From positions 24,816,001-24,880,000 of the forward strand of contig NC_133024.1 of assembly GCF_048771995.1 (NCBI RefSeq): a stretch of DNA of 64,000 nt, in the 5' to 3' direction. The notes beneath the pieces are model-generated. The model was not told the DNA's origin. It saw only the letters and a program-made list of their open reading frames with translations, and did no database searches. This document shows, piece by piece, positions 44,236 to 58,305 of the stretch; the stretch's first letter is position 1; each line of letters starts with the position of its first letter. The position numbers and the translations under genes are program-made. This DNA is from Taeniopygia guttata (Eukaryota > Chordata > Aves > Passeriformes > Estrildidae).

Positions 44236-47200
44236 CTGAAACCACAGCTCCCAGTAAGAACATCACAGTAGGGAAGTAAAGCTGGAGGTAGGGAGGGTTG
44301 CCACACTTCCTGCAGTTTTGAAATTCATGGAGCCATAGTATTGTTTGCTCTTCAAATGTCACTTTAATATGACTTTAACCTGGAAGACAAAAAAAAGAAA
44401 AAAGGAAGTAGAAAATTAGTTTCTACCACCTCCACTGCTACACCTTCACAGATTCCATGAAAACAGGTAATGACAATACACAAATGGAACAGCAAGTATT
44501 AACAACTGGTCAGAAACCAAGACAATGATCTTTGGTCTTAGGTCAGCCATAAATCAGCTGCATGATTTTATGCAAATCACTTTCCCGTTTTGTTCTTCTG
44601 TCTCAATCTTTCTTTTTTTTTTTTTTTTCAGATCAGAAAATGCAACCACTACCCCATGTTATGTCCGTGTACAGTGCCTGGCAATACACAGGTTTTATTA
44701 CTTCTGTTCCTACCAAAATTAACAACAGCTGTAAAGAAAGAGATTCTGCTGGCTATGAGTAAAGCCCATCCAAAATGAAAACCACATGAATCTCTGCAGA
44801 AATAAACTGTTTTCTTCTGAAAGAAGAAATAGTATTATTGATGCTATGTTTTCTGCACAATACAGTATGAAACCCACAAACCCTGACTGGTATCAAAAAT
44901 CATTATTCTTTATCTGCTGCCTCTCAGTACCACCTTTTGGGTCTTTGTCCACTATTCTCCCTCTCACACACACTTGAAGGAGGAAAATCTTCCTGCTTTT
45001 TAAGGGAAAGGTTCAGTTTTTCAAAAGTGTTATGTATGTAAGGAGCCAATGTTTTATTCCACTTCCTGCCCTCTTTCAAGGGCTCCTCTTTCACTGCCAG
45101 AGTTACCACTCTACTTCTTTTTGTTGTTATTAACATGTCATAGCAAAGAAATAATGAAATTTGAATAAAAGAGAGCTCTGATATAGAAAACACACAAGAA
45201 AACTGCAGCTTCTGAGAAGAATAAGGACTGAGGCTAAATGAAGCAAAGTCTGTGATTAAAGACAATGCACAGGCTAGATCAAAGAGAAGAAACAAAAACT
45301 TAAAAAAGGTTATTTCATACCAGCCTTTGAAGTACCTGAGACCCTGGAGATATATCACAGGCACAAGGAGTACAGTAACTCCACATTTCCACTAGTTTAG
45401 GCAAAATTCTGAAGAATTTTGCTGAATTTCCATGGGAATGTGTATGGGAGTCTGACCCAGGACTACCAAGATGAACTCCCAAGCTTTCAGGGTTCACTGG
45501 GAATTACCAGCGGCTGTCCCTCCTGGCAGGCAGGCACTTCATGGAAAAGCCAACCTGCTCTTCCCATTCACATGCAACACACAGCAATGCTCTAAGTAAA
45601 GGGACTCAGAAAAAAGACAAAATTTCCACCCTCTCCCACCAGTTTACACCCTGCAATAGCTGCACACAGGAAATCTGTGATAAGCTCATCTGAGAGCAGT
45701 GTGGACCCCATGGATAATATTAGCTTGTAATTATTAAATCAAAGACCTTAGAATTTGCTTATCTAAACTCTACCTACAAGTTTCTATGGAATGATCTACA
45801 TTGCTGCCTTTCATGGCCTCTCAGCTACGATGCAGCATTCATCAGATGAAGCACTTTCCCCAAAGGGTGTAATTTTCTCCAAAACAAACCAAAGGTATGA
45901 CTGCACAAAGTGCATGCACGAGGAGGGAATTTCCTTCTCCATCATCCAATCCAAGTGCACCCCAGATTAACCCGCGCTGAAAAGGACAACATAGAAGTTA
46001 AAACACTGAAATTAACATGCAACCAATTACTATCAAAAGGTGTTTACTATATTCACAGCTTCCCACTTTCCCAGAAATAGACTACAATCTTTAAAAAGAG
46101 TTAAAACAGCTGCTCACCACTGGTACTCAGATTAGTGCAAATGGGTTCTCCCCCATAATAAATTATTTTGTCCACAAATAAAGTTAAAATTAACTATCCA
46201 TGGGAAAAGACATAAAGAAACACCAGGAGGCAGACAGCTAGGTTAGTCAGAAAAAGCAGCTTCTGAAATATTTTGGTTTTGTTAAAATATCAGGAAGAGC
46301 TTGCAGGTGTAAAATTGCTAAGGTACTAGGATGTTAAAATTATGGAAAGAAACTATGAACTTACTGCACCAACCTTATTTCTACTTTCCTCCACTCCTAT
46401 TCCAAATCTCACACATACGAATTTCCTTTGTCAGATTCGCAATATTTTAAAAGTAGTTACTACTAAAAGTTCACGTTACTTGTCTCTGACAAATCTTCAC
46501 ACTATTCTACTGTCAGTGTGAATAATTTCCTATAATAACTAAACTCACATCTCCACTGGCTTCTATTGCAGCAACAGAATGCTGCTCCTGCTTAAAATAC
46601 ACTTGAACAGGACAGCATAAATATGCACACACAATCACAACCATTGTCACCTTCAGCTCATCACAACGCTCATGCAGAAGGGCAATAAGTCACATTTCAG
46701 AAACCTGCAGTTTGATTTTTTGATGTTATCTACAGAGAATACAGCGTGTATTTCAAAATGCAGACACACAAAGGTATTTTGGTATTTTAAATGGAAGAAC
46801 ACAGATGAATCAATTTACACAGTAAGTTACCCTACATTATTACGTCAGAAGTTAAAAGGTTGTTTGCCTGGATTTTTCCCCTGAAACATGAGAATGGCAC
46901 GTGCACAGAAAGGCAAACCTGATTTTACCAACAGAGAAGGAAGAACTGTACCCTTATGAATGAAGATGACACTGAAGACCTGTCAATTTTATGACTCCTG
47001 CAAAAGACAGAACTTGGGAACTTAAGGGGACAATGACTGAGAATAAAAGGACAAGCAAGAAGTTAAGCCTCAGTAAGAACCTGCCTATCAGAGAAACAAA
47101 AAAAACCTTGACCATTGCCCCTCTGGAGGGTGCTGTGATACCATTTCACACTAAGGACTCTTCAGTTAAAAAACTCATCTTTCACCAGCAAGCCTGAAGT

Positions 47201-50200
47201 ACCTTGGTTGCTAAGTCAGACAGCAAACCCAGAGTCAAGAAGACCAAAGCTTGGACCTTGTTAAAGAAAAAAAAAAAAAAGTTAGGCTCAGGGCCTGCTG
47301 CTAAAAAGCCATACTTGGAGAAGTAGTATAAAAGCCAGAGTTATAATACATAACATAAATTATTAAGGGAATAGTCTTAATCAAATACTGATTAGAATAG
47401 TCATGCAAAACCTACCGCAGCCTTAATAGTCTTGATAGTAACAACTGAGGCAGAAGAGACATTCAGTAGCTGAGTCCTTTCCACATCCTTAACAACCAAG
47501 TCCCCTGACCCACTGATCAATTTCCCATCTTTCTTTTGTTCCTTATGTAGCTAATGAAGCACAACTTTTCATATTTGATATCCCTGGATTATGGCTGATA
47601 TATTGGTTGGGGGTGGTGGTGAAAAAAGGCCACCTAGTCATACATTATACTATGTGCAAACAAAAATTCAATACTGAACAAATCTTGCTAGAAACAATAG
47701 TATCTCAGAAGCTGGAAACATAGTTCTTTTTTTCCTGTACTTCGTAACTCAGGGTGACCAACCCTCAAACATGGGTGGAAGAACACTTGTGGTGCAACTA
47801 AACTCTTCTCATAGCGCTGAAACCTGATTCTAGTTGTGTGTGACCGTCATAAAACAGACCAAAGAAACTTTCATAGGAAACAAAGTGCAACTTTCTTGTG
47901 AAAAAAAAATCTCAGTGAATCTAGTTTAGAAAGTTATTGCTGACTTGAAGGGCACAGCCCTACAGACCACAAGGTCAAAACCACCACAGTACCCATTTCA
48001 AAATGCATAAAATGCACTTTTTTGCATTTCAAAATGCAGAAAAAAATTAAACAGAACAAAGCCACAGTTATGCAAATATGGCGTAAGTCAGAATTCTAAA
48101 ACTGATGGAAAAGGTGAAAGGTCTCCATCTATATGCAGATATACTTGTATCTAGACAGATGCTGTAACACAATTCTAAATAGTTCCCTGATCATGTTGAG
48201 GCACAAAAATAGTGCATGTTCTGCCTTCCCCAATATCACACCTGTACCAAGAACTGTCTCTGTGCTCTGCAGCTTGTCTGGCTAGCCTGCTATGTGTTTT
48301 GAATCACATGCCAAACACTGCTTCTTTGTTGAAAGGTTCCTAGCAATGCTCATAAGATACTTATCTGAAGGAACCCATCCAGGACACGGAGCTGTATGAC
48401 TCTTTCAGGAGCAGGGGCGGTCAGTTCTCATCCTTGAGCCTGATGGCACAAACATGAAGCCCTAACTTGCCCTCTTCCATCCAGGTAGTCCAAAACAGTA
48501 AGCAAGGTTCCAGCATGGACAAGACTTATTCTGAAGCAAACTAGGAAGATCAGAACCCATCCACACCCATCTGGTGTTTTCCCAGCAGAAACACACATGC
48601 ATTGGAGTCCGACACAACGTGCAAGCACAGAATGAGCAAGCAACACACGTACAATCTGGTTCTCCTGATTGAACCCAGTAGCACTACCAAGCTCAGAAAT
48701 GGCCAGGAACACTGGACTAAAGGCTGTTCTTTTTCATTGACGTAGAATTCCTAGACAAAGTCAGTATCAGCCAGAAGACTGAGAACTGATAGCCCTGATC
48801 TAGATATATGTGAAGGAAAGTAACCTTATGAACAAAATTTGGTAAGTAACTGGAGTTGATAAAAACTCATTATGTTCCAAACACTGATTTTTCCCTGATA
48901 CATTTTTAGATAAAAACTGCCATTATGATAATCATTGCTAAAGCCTAGATTACTTATAAAAAAAAAAAAAAAAAGTTATGTTTAACAGTATAAATAATCA
49001 GTGAGAACATGGTGCCTAAATTTTACTTTTCATATGTTCACATTTACAACTATTCACCCTGTAGGGGTGAAAGATATTTTCATCAGATGAAAGCAAAATT
49101 AATTTTTAATTTACACAAACCATCTTTCTGACTACCTGTTTCACATGGTTGAATAAGGACAGATTTCCTACACAGGATTTTCTAGAAGCCCCTGCAAGCT
49201 TCTCAAGCTCATGCACAAATTCCAAAGGTAGCAGAACAGGTTCAGCAGCAACAAACATTCACTTCAACCTAACTCTAAAAACTGTAATAAATTCAAGCAG
49301 GAAATGAAGCATGACAGAGTTCCCTGAGACTGGATTTAATCAGCTCTGTACTAAACAGACAATTATTTGTTATTTTATCTAGGCCAAAATCAAAAGCAGC
49401 AATGGGTTAGCTCTGGGTACATCAGGAAGTGTAGCAGTCTTCTTCATGAAATCCACCAGGAAGGAATTAAAATTCCTGACAACCGGCAAGGTAGAAAGAT
49501 CACTGTACAGCATCAGCTTTTCTATGCAGGATAGTTCACGTCTTCAAGTTTTACAAGAGTCTATACCTACTCCTTTCACAGGCACTTCCTTCTTTTCAAC
49601 AGATTAGTTTGTCAGTAGGGCGTTAAGCCAATAGCTTTTAACACTTCTTTTACGTGACACTTTCATAATCCTATTACCTCTTCCTATTTAAAACCCACCA
49701 ACTGCACTGAGAAATGGAGCTATTTCAAAATAATAACAAACAACAAAAAAGATAAATCAAATCCTCAAACAAACTATCTTTCCACTTCTCAGAATTCCAA
49801 GCCAAATAAAGAAAGCACATTAAACCACTCACTGCTGCTGTCACATCCCTCCTTCCAGTCGAACACTCACTCCAAAAACTTACGGAGAGCATTTCACAAG
49901 CAGCAGACACTTTTCATCCAGGAAACCCCACAACATAAAGAAACCTCTGTTACCTCTCACAGGCTGCAGGAAAGAATCAGCTCAATATCACAGGATGTGA
50001 AAAAAAAATTTAAAAAGGAAAAAGAAAAAAAAAAGAAAGAGCAAACACATCCCACTTTTCCTCAGGCCAAAGAGGCTCCGTGGTGCTGTCCCACATGCCC
50101 CTCCCACAGTTCATGAACGAGCCCGAGCCCGGGATGGCAGCCAGCCTCTCTCCTTTCCTCCCAGCACAGCAGAACCAGGACACAGGCACTCGGTCATACC

Positions 50201-51536
50201 GGGACAGAAGCAATACAGCTCAGAAATAACTCCCACAACAAACCCCTCCATTAGAAACAAAGGCTCAAGCCTTTGCTCCTAAAAGAAAACCACAATCTAT
50301 CAGTGCCCTTTTGGCATCTTTTCCATTTGGAGATTTAAACATTAGAGATGTCATTCTTCCTATACTCATCAAGCTGCCCGCTCTCTTGTCCATATCTGTG
50401 GAGAAGTCTCAGTGCTCCCACTACACTCCTCTATTATCACCTAGTCATACCCATTGATGACAGTCCCTAGTGTCTACTTTATGCAAGCATTTACTTTATG
50501 CAAACAGCCTGGCTCACTGACCCTTTTCATGAAAAGCAACTTCCTATTACTTAGGTTGTCCCTCCCTGGTGCTTTTTCTACCACTCTGACCTGTAAAACT
50601 CCTCTAGCAACCCCACAGGATCAGCTGGATCGAAACAGAGGTGTCACTTTGTCATCTCACCCATCTGGGGCTCCCTCAGACTATCAGGAATGCAGCATTG
50701 CAACGACCTGAGTACACACAGGGTACATGGGAAAGGTGGATTGAAGTACAGGATAGGAGAGAAAGTACAGGTACAGCCTCATGACAAAGTGTTAAATCTC
50801 TTGTAACTCAAACCTGTTTGAACTCTTTGGGCAATACATGCATTCCAAGCAGGTTGGTATTTCAAGGTTTCCCCAGTCAGTGGCACCTCCTCTGTGCTAC
50901 AAAGGTCTTCTCTATTTTCAGGACTGCATAAGAATTTTGGGGGAAAGCTTCCTCATTTCAGACACCCAGTAGTGCAGAAAGAACCTTTAGCACTACTGCA
51001 TGTTTCACATGTTTCAACTGGTCAGTCACAAAGCCAGACCACTCTGGATCTCAACTGTCACCATCTCATCTTTCTCTCTGGTTCAGTTTCTAAACTATAA
51101 TTTCTGTGCACCAGCACAAGCTCTCAGGAAAACATGGAGCTAGCTGGATTAGGAAGCAAGTAGAATTTCTAGCAACCTTCTGTAATCCTTTGTCTATGCT
51201 TCCCACTGAAAAATGTCAGAAAACCTGATATGACAACCAGCAGAGAAACAGTAGTTCAGCTTTCAGTTGACTGGGAATGGTTATTTTAGGAGAATGATAA
51301 CAGATTTTTCCAGGCCACGATAGGTAACATTCTACAAACTGCCTGGAACAAGGCAATTGTAAAGAGGAAATGTTAAAAAGAAACAGACCAAGGTACACCT
51401 GTGGGGCCTGATTACATTAACAGCCACTGCCAGCTAAAATACTCCAGTCATATCCAGAATACAAAGAGATATACAGATGCTGGCAGCTCCAACTCCCTGA
51501 ATTACAAACCAGAAAAAAAAAAAAAAAAAAAAGAAA

Positions 51537-52095
51537 TGCTGTGGTTTAACCCCAGCTAGCAACTCACACCACACAGCCACTCCCTCAGCTCTGCACCAAC
51601 AGTTGGATTGGATGGGGGAGAGAATCAGAAAAGCAGAAGTGAGAAAACTCACAGGTTGAGATAAAAACCATTTAATAGGATATAAAAGGAAGAAAATAAT
51701 AATTAGAATAACTGTGGCAATAATGATAGTTAGAATATACAACAGACATGATGCAGTTGCTCACCAATGCCCAGTCAGAACCTGAGAGTTGCCCCTGGCC
51801 AGCCTATCCCTCAGCTGATACACTGAGCATGATGCCCTATGGTATGGAATTTTCCTTCAGCCATTTTGGGTCAGCTGTTCTGGCTTGTGCCCCCTCACAA
51901 ATTCTTGTGCCACTCCAGCATTTTCACTGGCAGAACATGGGAAACTGAGAAGTCCATGACTCGGGGTAAACACTACTCAGCAGCAACCAAAACATTCCTG
52001 TGTTATCAACTTAATTCTCATACTAAATAAAAAAACACACCTCTGTACCAGCTACTGGGAAGAAAACTAACCCTATCCCTGCTGAAACCACGGCA
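51537..52095 (-). mobile_element. Solo LTR of an endogenous retrovirus, minus strand
   Basis: Minus strand begins TGCCGTGGTTTC... (52095) with TAGTTTTCTTCCCAGTAGCTGGTACAG and ends ...GGGGTTAAACCACAGCA (51537). The start and inner segments match the plus-strand LTR at 62478 (TGTCCTGGTTTTGG, TCTTCCTAGTAGCTGGTACAG), so both are the same family. No primer-binding site adjoins it, so it is a solo LTR. No clear flanking duplication. About 559 bp. Confidence 0.75.
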
Positions 52096-52791
52096 ATAAC
52101 CTGGTTATTTTAGCTTACATAACTTACTGTCTCCAGGAGTGTGGGCATCACAGAAGAAGCAATTGCAACGATGTAAATGAGGAAAGGCTTGGCAGATAAA
52201 TACAATAAACCATTACATAAAAAGAAAACATCACAGCAGAAAAGCACTGAAAAAGAACTTTCTATACATTTTTAGCTCTGACATTCTCAGGACAGAGAAG
52301 AAAATGGGAGTGTCTCATTATCTTGCATATCCCTAATAGGGACATCATTGTTCTTCCACTCCACGTTACCCTGAACAAGGAGTGCTATTCCCGTGTTCCA
52401 GCCTGCTCTTATGATCAATAAGATGAGCAACTGTCTCCACAGGGAATGCATTAGACAAATGCAGCAGTCCCTAAGCACTGGCATGTGTGAAGTCCATTGT
52501 CCTTTGAATGTGTGCTCCAGATTTTCTGGCTGCTAGGCTCTCACTTTACCACTCTGGAACAGAAGATGGGGGAAATAAAGACTCAGAGGTCACTTACCAA
52601 CTGACAAGGCAGATTCAACCTGGAGAAAATTATTTTGTTGTCTATTAAAAATTGAGTAGGATAGTGAGAGGCAAAAAGTACACTTCCCCTCCACTTCCTT
52701 CTTCCCAGGCTCAACTTCAGTCATTCATTCCCACCTTATCCACTTCCCAACCCACAACAGCGCAGGGGGACAAGGAATGCAGGTCACAGAA

Positions 52792-53375
52792 TTATAGAAT
52801 CATCTAGTTGGAGAAAACTTCTATGATCATCGAGTCCACCTGCTAACCCAGCATTGCCAAGTCCACACTAAACCGTGTCCCTAAGTGCCACATCTGCAAG
52901 ACTTGGGAATACTTCCAGAAACAGTGACTCGACCACTTCAAAGGGCAGCCTGCTCCAGGGCTTGACAATCCTTTCCATAAAGAAATGCTTCCCAATATCC
53001 AATCTGAACCTCCCCTGGTGCAGCTTGAGGCTATTTCCTCTTCTTCTGTTGATTGTTACTTGGGAGAAGAGAATGACCCTTTTCAGGTAGTTCTAAAGAT
53101 AGGTCAGGTCTCTCCGGAGTCTCCTTTTCTCCAGGCTAAACAACCCCAGCTCCCTCCGCTGCTCCTCAAAGAACTTTTGCTCCAGACCCTCCACCAGTTC
53201 TCCTGCCCTTGTCCAGGCTTGTTTCAGCACATCAATGTCCTTCTTGTAGTGAGGGCCCAGAAATGGACAAAGGATTCATGGTGTGGCCTCACCAGTGCCA
53301 AGTACAGGGGGACAATCATTACCCCAATCCTGCTGTGCACACTGTTGCTGATCCAGGCCAGGATGCCACAGGCTG
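52792..53375 (-). mobile_element. CR1 LINE 3'-end fragment, minus strand
   Basis: TCACAGAATTATAGAATCATC, TGATCATCGAGTCCACC, CCTAAGTGCCACATCTGCA, GGGCAGCCTGCTCCAGGGCTTGACAATCC, CTTCTTGTAGTGAGGGCCCAG and TGGCCTCACCAGTGCCAAGTACAGGGGGA follow the reverse CR1 3' region closely for about 580 bp. Better preserved than the other copies here. Confidence 0.92.
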
Positions 53376-55569
53376 CAGCTTCTTTCAAGGCATCTCTTCC
53401 TGCTACAACATGGGACTGACTACTACACAATCGGGGGAGAGAGCTCTCCCCAGCCATAGCAAATGAGTGGGTGCTATTCCAATCCTGCAGTACATTTGTC
53501 ACTTTCCTGAGGCACAGTGAACTCTGGTACTACGCTAGGAAATGCAATCTAGCGTCTCTAGGCCAAGAAACACATTTATGAATGGCCCCTCTTGTTACAC
53601 AACTACAGCTGAGCCACTGACCTCACTGTAAGACACGGCACTGTCAGCCCGAGACCAGCCAAAGCAACAGAGTGAGGGATACAGCAAACAGTTCTGGCAC
53701 AGCCCACTGCTCCCTAATGCTTACCCCAGAAATATCTGTTAAGCAATATAACACTTTTTAAAAACACCTTCCCGTCCAAGATGAGTGGAATATCCTGAAA
53801 AAACACATGATAAAACAGATCTCTGTGAACACAGGAACCTCATGTGTAATGGAATGCTCAGGTCACGACTCAACTCGGCAATACTCTGCCTTTTTCTGGC
53901 AGCTGTGGCCTTGCTGGAGTGGCATCAGTCAGTATAGATGACAGATGCCAGAGGCCTTGACACTTTACAAAAACACTTCAACACATTCCTGGTCAAATTC
54001 CTCACTCAACTCTCTCCTACACAGTATACTAACATCTGAGAAAACCACTACATTACAATATCATATATTCTTATTTCAGCTTCACAATACATTTTTTAAA
54101 ATGAAAATGCCAACCACAGATAGCTAAAGCAATACAGAAGTAGTGTAGACCTGTGGCTACTTAATACATGTAAAATTTTCAGTTTACAGGTATCTATGAA
54201 CAAAGTTAAAATAAAAAGAAAATCAATAGAGTTGTACATGTATTATGAAAGCATAACTAAGAACAGTTATTTGTTTCTCATGAAGGTGCTTCAGCAAAAG
54301 AACTGCACCAAAGACATTCCAGCTAAAGTTTCCTTAGATATGAACAGATTTATTTCTTTACTACTTTTGCAGTTTTATCCCAGTAAGGATTACAAATTCT
54401 CAGGGCCTATTGCAAAGATATCCATCAAAAAGCTGTGCAGACAGCATGACTTCATCAAGCTATTAAATGTATAGGACTTTTTCCATGTTAAAACACAATT
54501 TACAACTATGCCTGCTTTCAACCAATCTACAGATGGATTTTTATGGAGTAGAAAAGTTTCAAACATACAATTTAAGAGCTCTACCTAAAATCCCTAGGAA
54601 GTGATATGGCCTAGAACAACATGTTGGAGCTTAAAATGAGTGCAACATTGCAACAAGAAATTTTAATCAAGTGCTTGCAGAAGAAATTTGAAAAACATAC
54701 TCCTGAGAGTCAGGATATTATTAAACCTTTTGGACAAGCAGCTCAGTAAAACTTCAGGCAGAGGGAGACGGCTTATCACTCTTACACTCAGTTACTAATT
54801 TCCTTCCCCCACCTAACCAGATCCTGCTTGCGAGTTGTGACTGGGCTCCTCCTCTCCTACCTTCGCAGGACTAAAGCGCTCCTGTCTCCCCAGCTCTCCT
54901 CACCTGAGCAGCAGACAGGCTCTCTCTCCTTCCAGGAAGAAGAGAGGTCGAGAGGGATGTTACCTAACTCAGAAGCAGAGCAGGGGGAAATGGCTCCTTT
55001 CCAACCCTTCACTTCTCATTACTGTGCAGGTCTAACCCCTTTCCATCTCACTGATGAACAAAATTAGATGCAAGAGTTCAGAAGTCAACTACAGGACTGA
55101 AGACTGAGGGGAAGCACAAAGATCAGTGCTGATGATGCTCCACCAACATCAGATCCAAATACATTGCTATTACTTGTAACTGCAAACATTTACAATCACC
55201 ATTGTATCCGTTTAAAAGGATTATCTGAATTACAATGCATGATAACTTTATCCTACTATTCACTGCCTGATAAATAAATTTTTACTCAGCTGTTGCTCTC
55301 AGGACACCAAGATGACCCAATTGTAGCTGTAAGGCATGTTACTTGTAGGCGTGCCAGAGCACTTCAGACAGAAAACAAAACACTTATAAAACACCCTAAA
55401 TATGTTGAAACCCATAAAGAAAAAAAGTGAAGGAAGCACTCTCCCATCATTTTAAAATATTTTCAAGGTCCCATTTGTATGCAGGGCAAAACCTCCAGTC
55501 TCTGAAGCAAAAAAAAACCAGCCATCCCAGCAGCAGACCTGCTGGGTGACTTTTGAACTACATATCTGC

Positions 55570-55595
55570 AAAAAAAAAAAAAAAAAAAAAAAAAA
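55570..55595 (+). repeat. Poly(A) run, 26 bases
   Basis: Uninterrupted A run in the B4GALT4 5' intron; no recognisable retrocopy upstream of it on the plus strand. Confidence 0.85.
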
Positions 55596-56682
55596 GGGTT
55601 TTTAACCAAATTCTTGCATCATTGAACTAGGCTACAGAATCTCAAGGCACACCTCCTTCAAACTAACAAAAGCCAAGTTCACCAAACTCATAAAGCTATC
55701 TTACACTTAAGATCATACAATAGAAAGCCAGCAATCAAGCATGCCCCATTTCTATTAATTTCCTACATATTATTTAAAAGAGAAGGATGTGCCAACTCAA
55801 AACCAAAGAGAAAAACAAAACCCCAAGCTTTTCAAAGTTGAAGTAGCAAATATCTTACTTCTACCTGAAACATATTTGTGAAAATGAAACACAGCTTTTA
55901 CAGAAATGACAAGGAAATACCCACATAAATTAAAAACATGATCAATCATACCTAAAGGAAGTGTTTATCAAGAAAACTCATTACATTATCTCAGGAGCAT
56001 TATCTTGGATGAAAGGTGATACTTCACATTGTTAAAAAAAGGTTCATGAAACATTATCCAAGCTGAGCAGAGAGAAAGAATAATACAAAACCCAAAAGCT
56101 GTGCTTCTACGTATTCTAAATTTAATCAGTGTTTGTAATTAACAACAGAAGATCTAGAGAATGATCACTGAGTTGGCAAAGAAAAAAAATACTTAGAGCA
56201 GCTCATGTAGCTACCAACTTCATTGATAAAAACTGTAAATGTTTAAGCTGAGGACTGCAAACTGATCCCAAAGGTTATTTCTTCAGGTTCTTTTAATAGT
56301 AGCTATCTCAAAGACATCAAACTTTCACCTTCCTTTTCTCTAAACCTCTCTGTTGAAAACTGTCTTGTAAACTGTCTCAGCTGTCTCTTGGGAACTTCCA
56401 CAGCTGTTAAATGAAGGGGTAGGAAAAATGTTAAATCCACAAGAGATATTCATTGTTAACGCTTTGAGATAAACAAGCATTAGTAACAAACTGAATACAC
56501 ATATTCTCCTTTTTGACTATTACTACCAAAATGCTGTAAAATTCTTAAAGTCTGCAAGGTTTCAAATCTTATCAGAGCTCTACTTTTAAAGCATTTATAT
56601 TATGATTCAGAAATAAAACCTTCTGGATTACTTGTGCTAGTAGCCCCACTTCTGCTCCCCCTCAACACCTGGAAACACATTT

Positions 56683-57050
56683 TACAGAATCACAGAATTA
56701 GCTTTGAGTCCAACCTGTGGCCTCACACAACCTTATCAACTAAGCCATGGCACTAAGTGACACTTCCAGTCTGTTTTTAAACACCTCCAGGGACAGCGAC
56801 TCCACTACCTCCCCAGCAGCTCGTTTCAATGCCCAATCACTCTTTTTATGAAGGATTTTTTCATCATGTCTAGTCTAAACTTCCCCTGGCACAGTTTAAG
56901 ACTTGTCCTGTCACTGGTTTCCTGGGAGAAGAGACCATCTGGCTACAACGTCCTGTCAGGCAGTTGTTTCCATCATCACCTGGAGTATTTTTGTCAAACG
57001 ACAGTTTCTGTGAACCTGTGCAAGTCTCCTTTCAAGCCCACTGATCACTA
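56683..57050 (-). mobile_element. CR1 LINE 3'-end fragment, minus strand
   Basis: ACAGAATCACAGAATTAG, TGGCACTAAGTGACACTTCC, CACCTCCAGGGACAGCGACTCCACTACC, CTTCCCCTGGCACAGTTTAAG and TCCTGGGAGAAGAGACC match the CR1 3' region in reverse, more diverged than the copy at 52792. Confidence 0.85.
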
Positions 57051-57379
57051 TTCTGGCTCTTCCAAATTAACATCTGGAGCAGCAAGTGAAATAATTTATG
57101 TCCTGTCAGTGAGAAAGTGTTTCGTGAAGAGCATCACTTGCCTGTGCTCCGGTTTCCACGTGTGGAGAAAATAACATCCGGTACTGCATTTACTTTAACA
57201 TAAAACCATCCAAAGCCGTACTTAAAATGCAAAAACCAGTGCACTGCAGACGTCCTCCTGACTTACAATCCCCGAGCCCGAGTACATCAACTACTTCCAC
57301 CGGGCACGTAATTTTTAAATATGTAACTATTGCCAATTATTTCAGTAAAGCGATGCTATGATGCACATTATGCCCCGGC

Positions 57380-58080
57380 AGACTTACTTGCCCGATCATA
57401 CCCTCAAATCCTGCCTGTGACGTTCCATGAGGGGCTCCCCACACGCACGGGGACTCGCTGGAAGTCCTGAGCTGCACAGGACGACCCAGTTTCGGCCAGG
57501 GACCAGACGCTCCAAGTCCGGGGAGGTGCAATGAAACCAACACCCTTCGCCTTTGGCTAACGAGCCCAAACCGAAGCACCGGCCGGGCACTCGTTATCCG
57601 CGGCGCTCCTTTCCACACCCGCCCCCGCGGTTCCACCGCTCGCCCTCAGGGCGGGCAGCCCCTCACCGACGGAGCTCGTACTTACGGGGCCCGCGCCTCC
57701 CACCGCCCCCGGGCCGCAGGGGCACGGACAAGCTGCCGGCGTGGATTCCGGTGCCGCAGGGACAGGGACAGGGACACGGCCACGCTCCCGCCGCGGCCCC
57801 CGGCCCGCCGCCCACCCGCTCGCTCGCGCAGGCGCCCTGGCGCCGCCCGCCCCTCCCCGCGCTCCCCTCGGCGCCCCTCCCGCCGCCGCTGCCGCCGCTG
57901 CCGCGGCCGGGCCATCCCGGGAGTAGCGGGCCCGCCGCCCTCAGCCGCTTGTTCGCTTTGCGCTCCCCGAGCAAACGCGGCAGGCACGGCTCTGTCAGCG
58001 CCGCTCGGACCGTGCCGGCGGCTCGGCACGCCCGCCGTGGTGGTGGCGGTGACAGAACTGTGCCAGCTCTTGCTATTTAC
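57380..58080 (-). promoter_or_regulatory. CpG-island promoter of B4GALT4
   Basis: Strongly GC- and CpG-rich block, densest at 57600-58040, with CCG/CTG repeats at about 57878-57906. It is the only island upstream of the minus-strand B4GALT4 coding exons and contains consensus splice donors on that strand. Open frames here (e.g. 57553-58260) are the usual stop-poor artefact of GC-rich DNA. Confidence 0.75.
57686..57830 (-). other. Candidate noncoding first exon of B4GALT4
   Basis: A perfect donor (C|GTAAGTAC) lies at 57685 on the minus strand inside the CpG island. An alternative donor, CAA|GTAAGT, is at 57387. Either could join to the acceptor at 44235. The transcription start is not visible, so the right edge is only a guess. 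Confidence 0.4.
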
Positions 58081-58207
58081 GGGAATGCTGAACCGCCTGG
58101 GTTTTGGTTTTGTTTTTGTTTTTTGGCGCTCCGAGAGTTTGGGCATCGCAGCATTTGCGTGGCTGGTGCTCCCGAGCAGCTGAGTCTCACTTCCTCTCAA
58201 GACGCAT

Positions 58208-58305
58208 CTCTGGGAAGATGTCCCTGCCCGTGGCAGGGGGTGGAGCCGGCGAATCTTTAAGGTCCTTTCCGACCCGAGCCATTCCGTGATTCTGCGGCTC
58301 TGTGA
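58208..58305 (+). mobile_element. CR1 LINE 3'-terminal stub, plus strand
   Basis: CCCTGCCCGTGGCAGGGGGTGGAGC, ATCTTTAAGGTCCTTTCCGACCC and CCATTCCGTGATTCTG form the last ~100 bp of CR1. It sits at the outer edge of the B4GALT4 CpG island. Confidence 0.88.

Larger units (their letters stand above)
44236..57685 (-). other. Large 5' intron region of B4GALT4
   Basis: About 13 kb between the coding exon and the CpG-island first exon. It holds one LTR fossil (51537-52095), two CR1 fragments (52792, 56683), homopolymers near 44613, 47265, 48959, 51513 and 55570, and otherwise AT-rich sequence with no recognised gene. Extra noncoding exons are possible, as in the human gene, but none could be placed with confidence. 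Confidence 0.65.

Noticed and set aside
52985-53419. 144-codon plus-strand open frame
   Set aside because: Antisense reading of a CR1 fragment.
57553-58260. 235-codon plus-strand open frame and overlapping frames in GC-rich DNA
   Set aside because: Pro/Arg/Ala-rich translation in all frames, as expected where stop codons are rare in a CpG island; no domain or family likeness.
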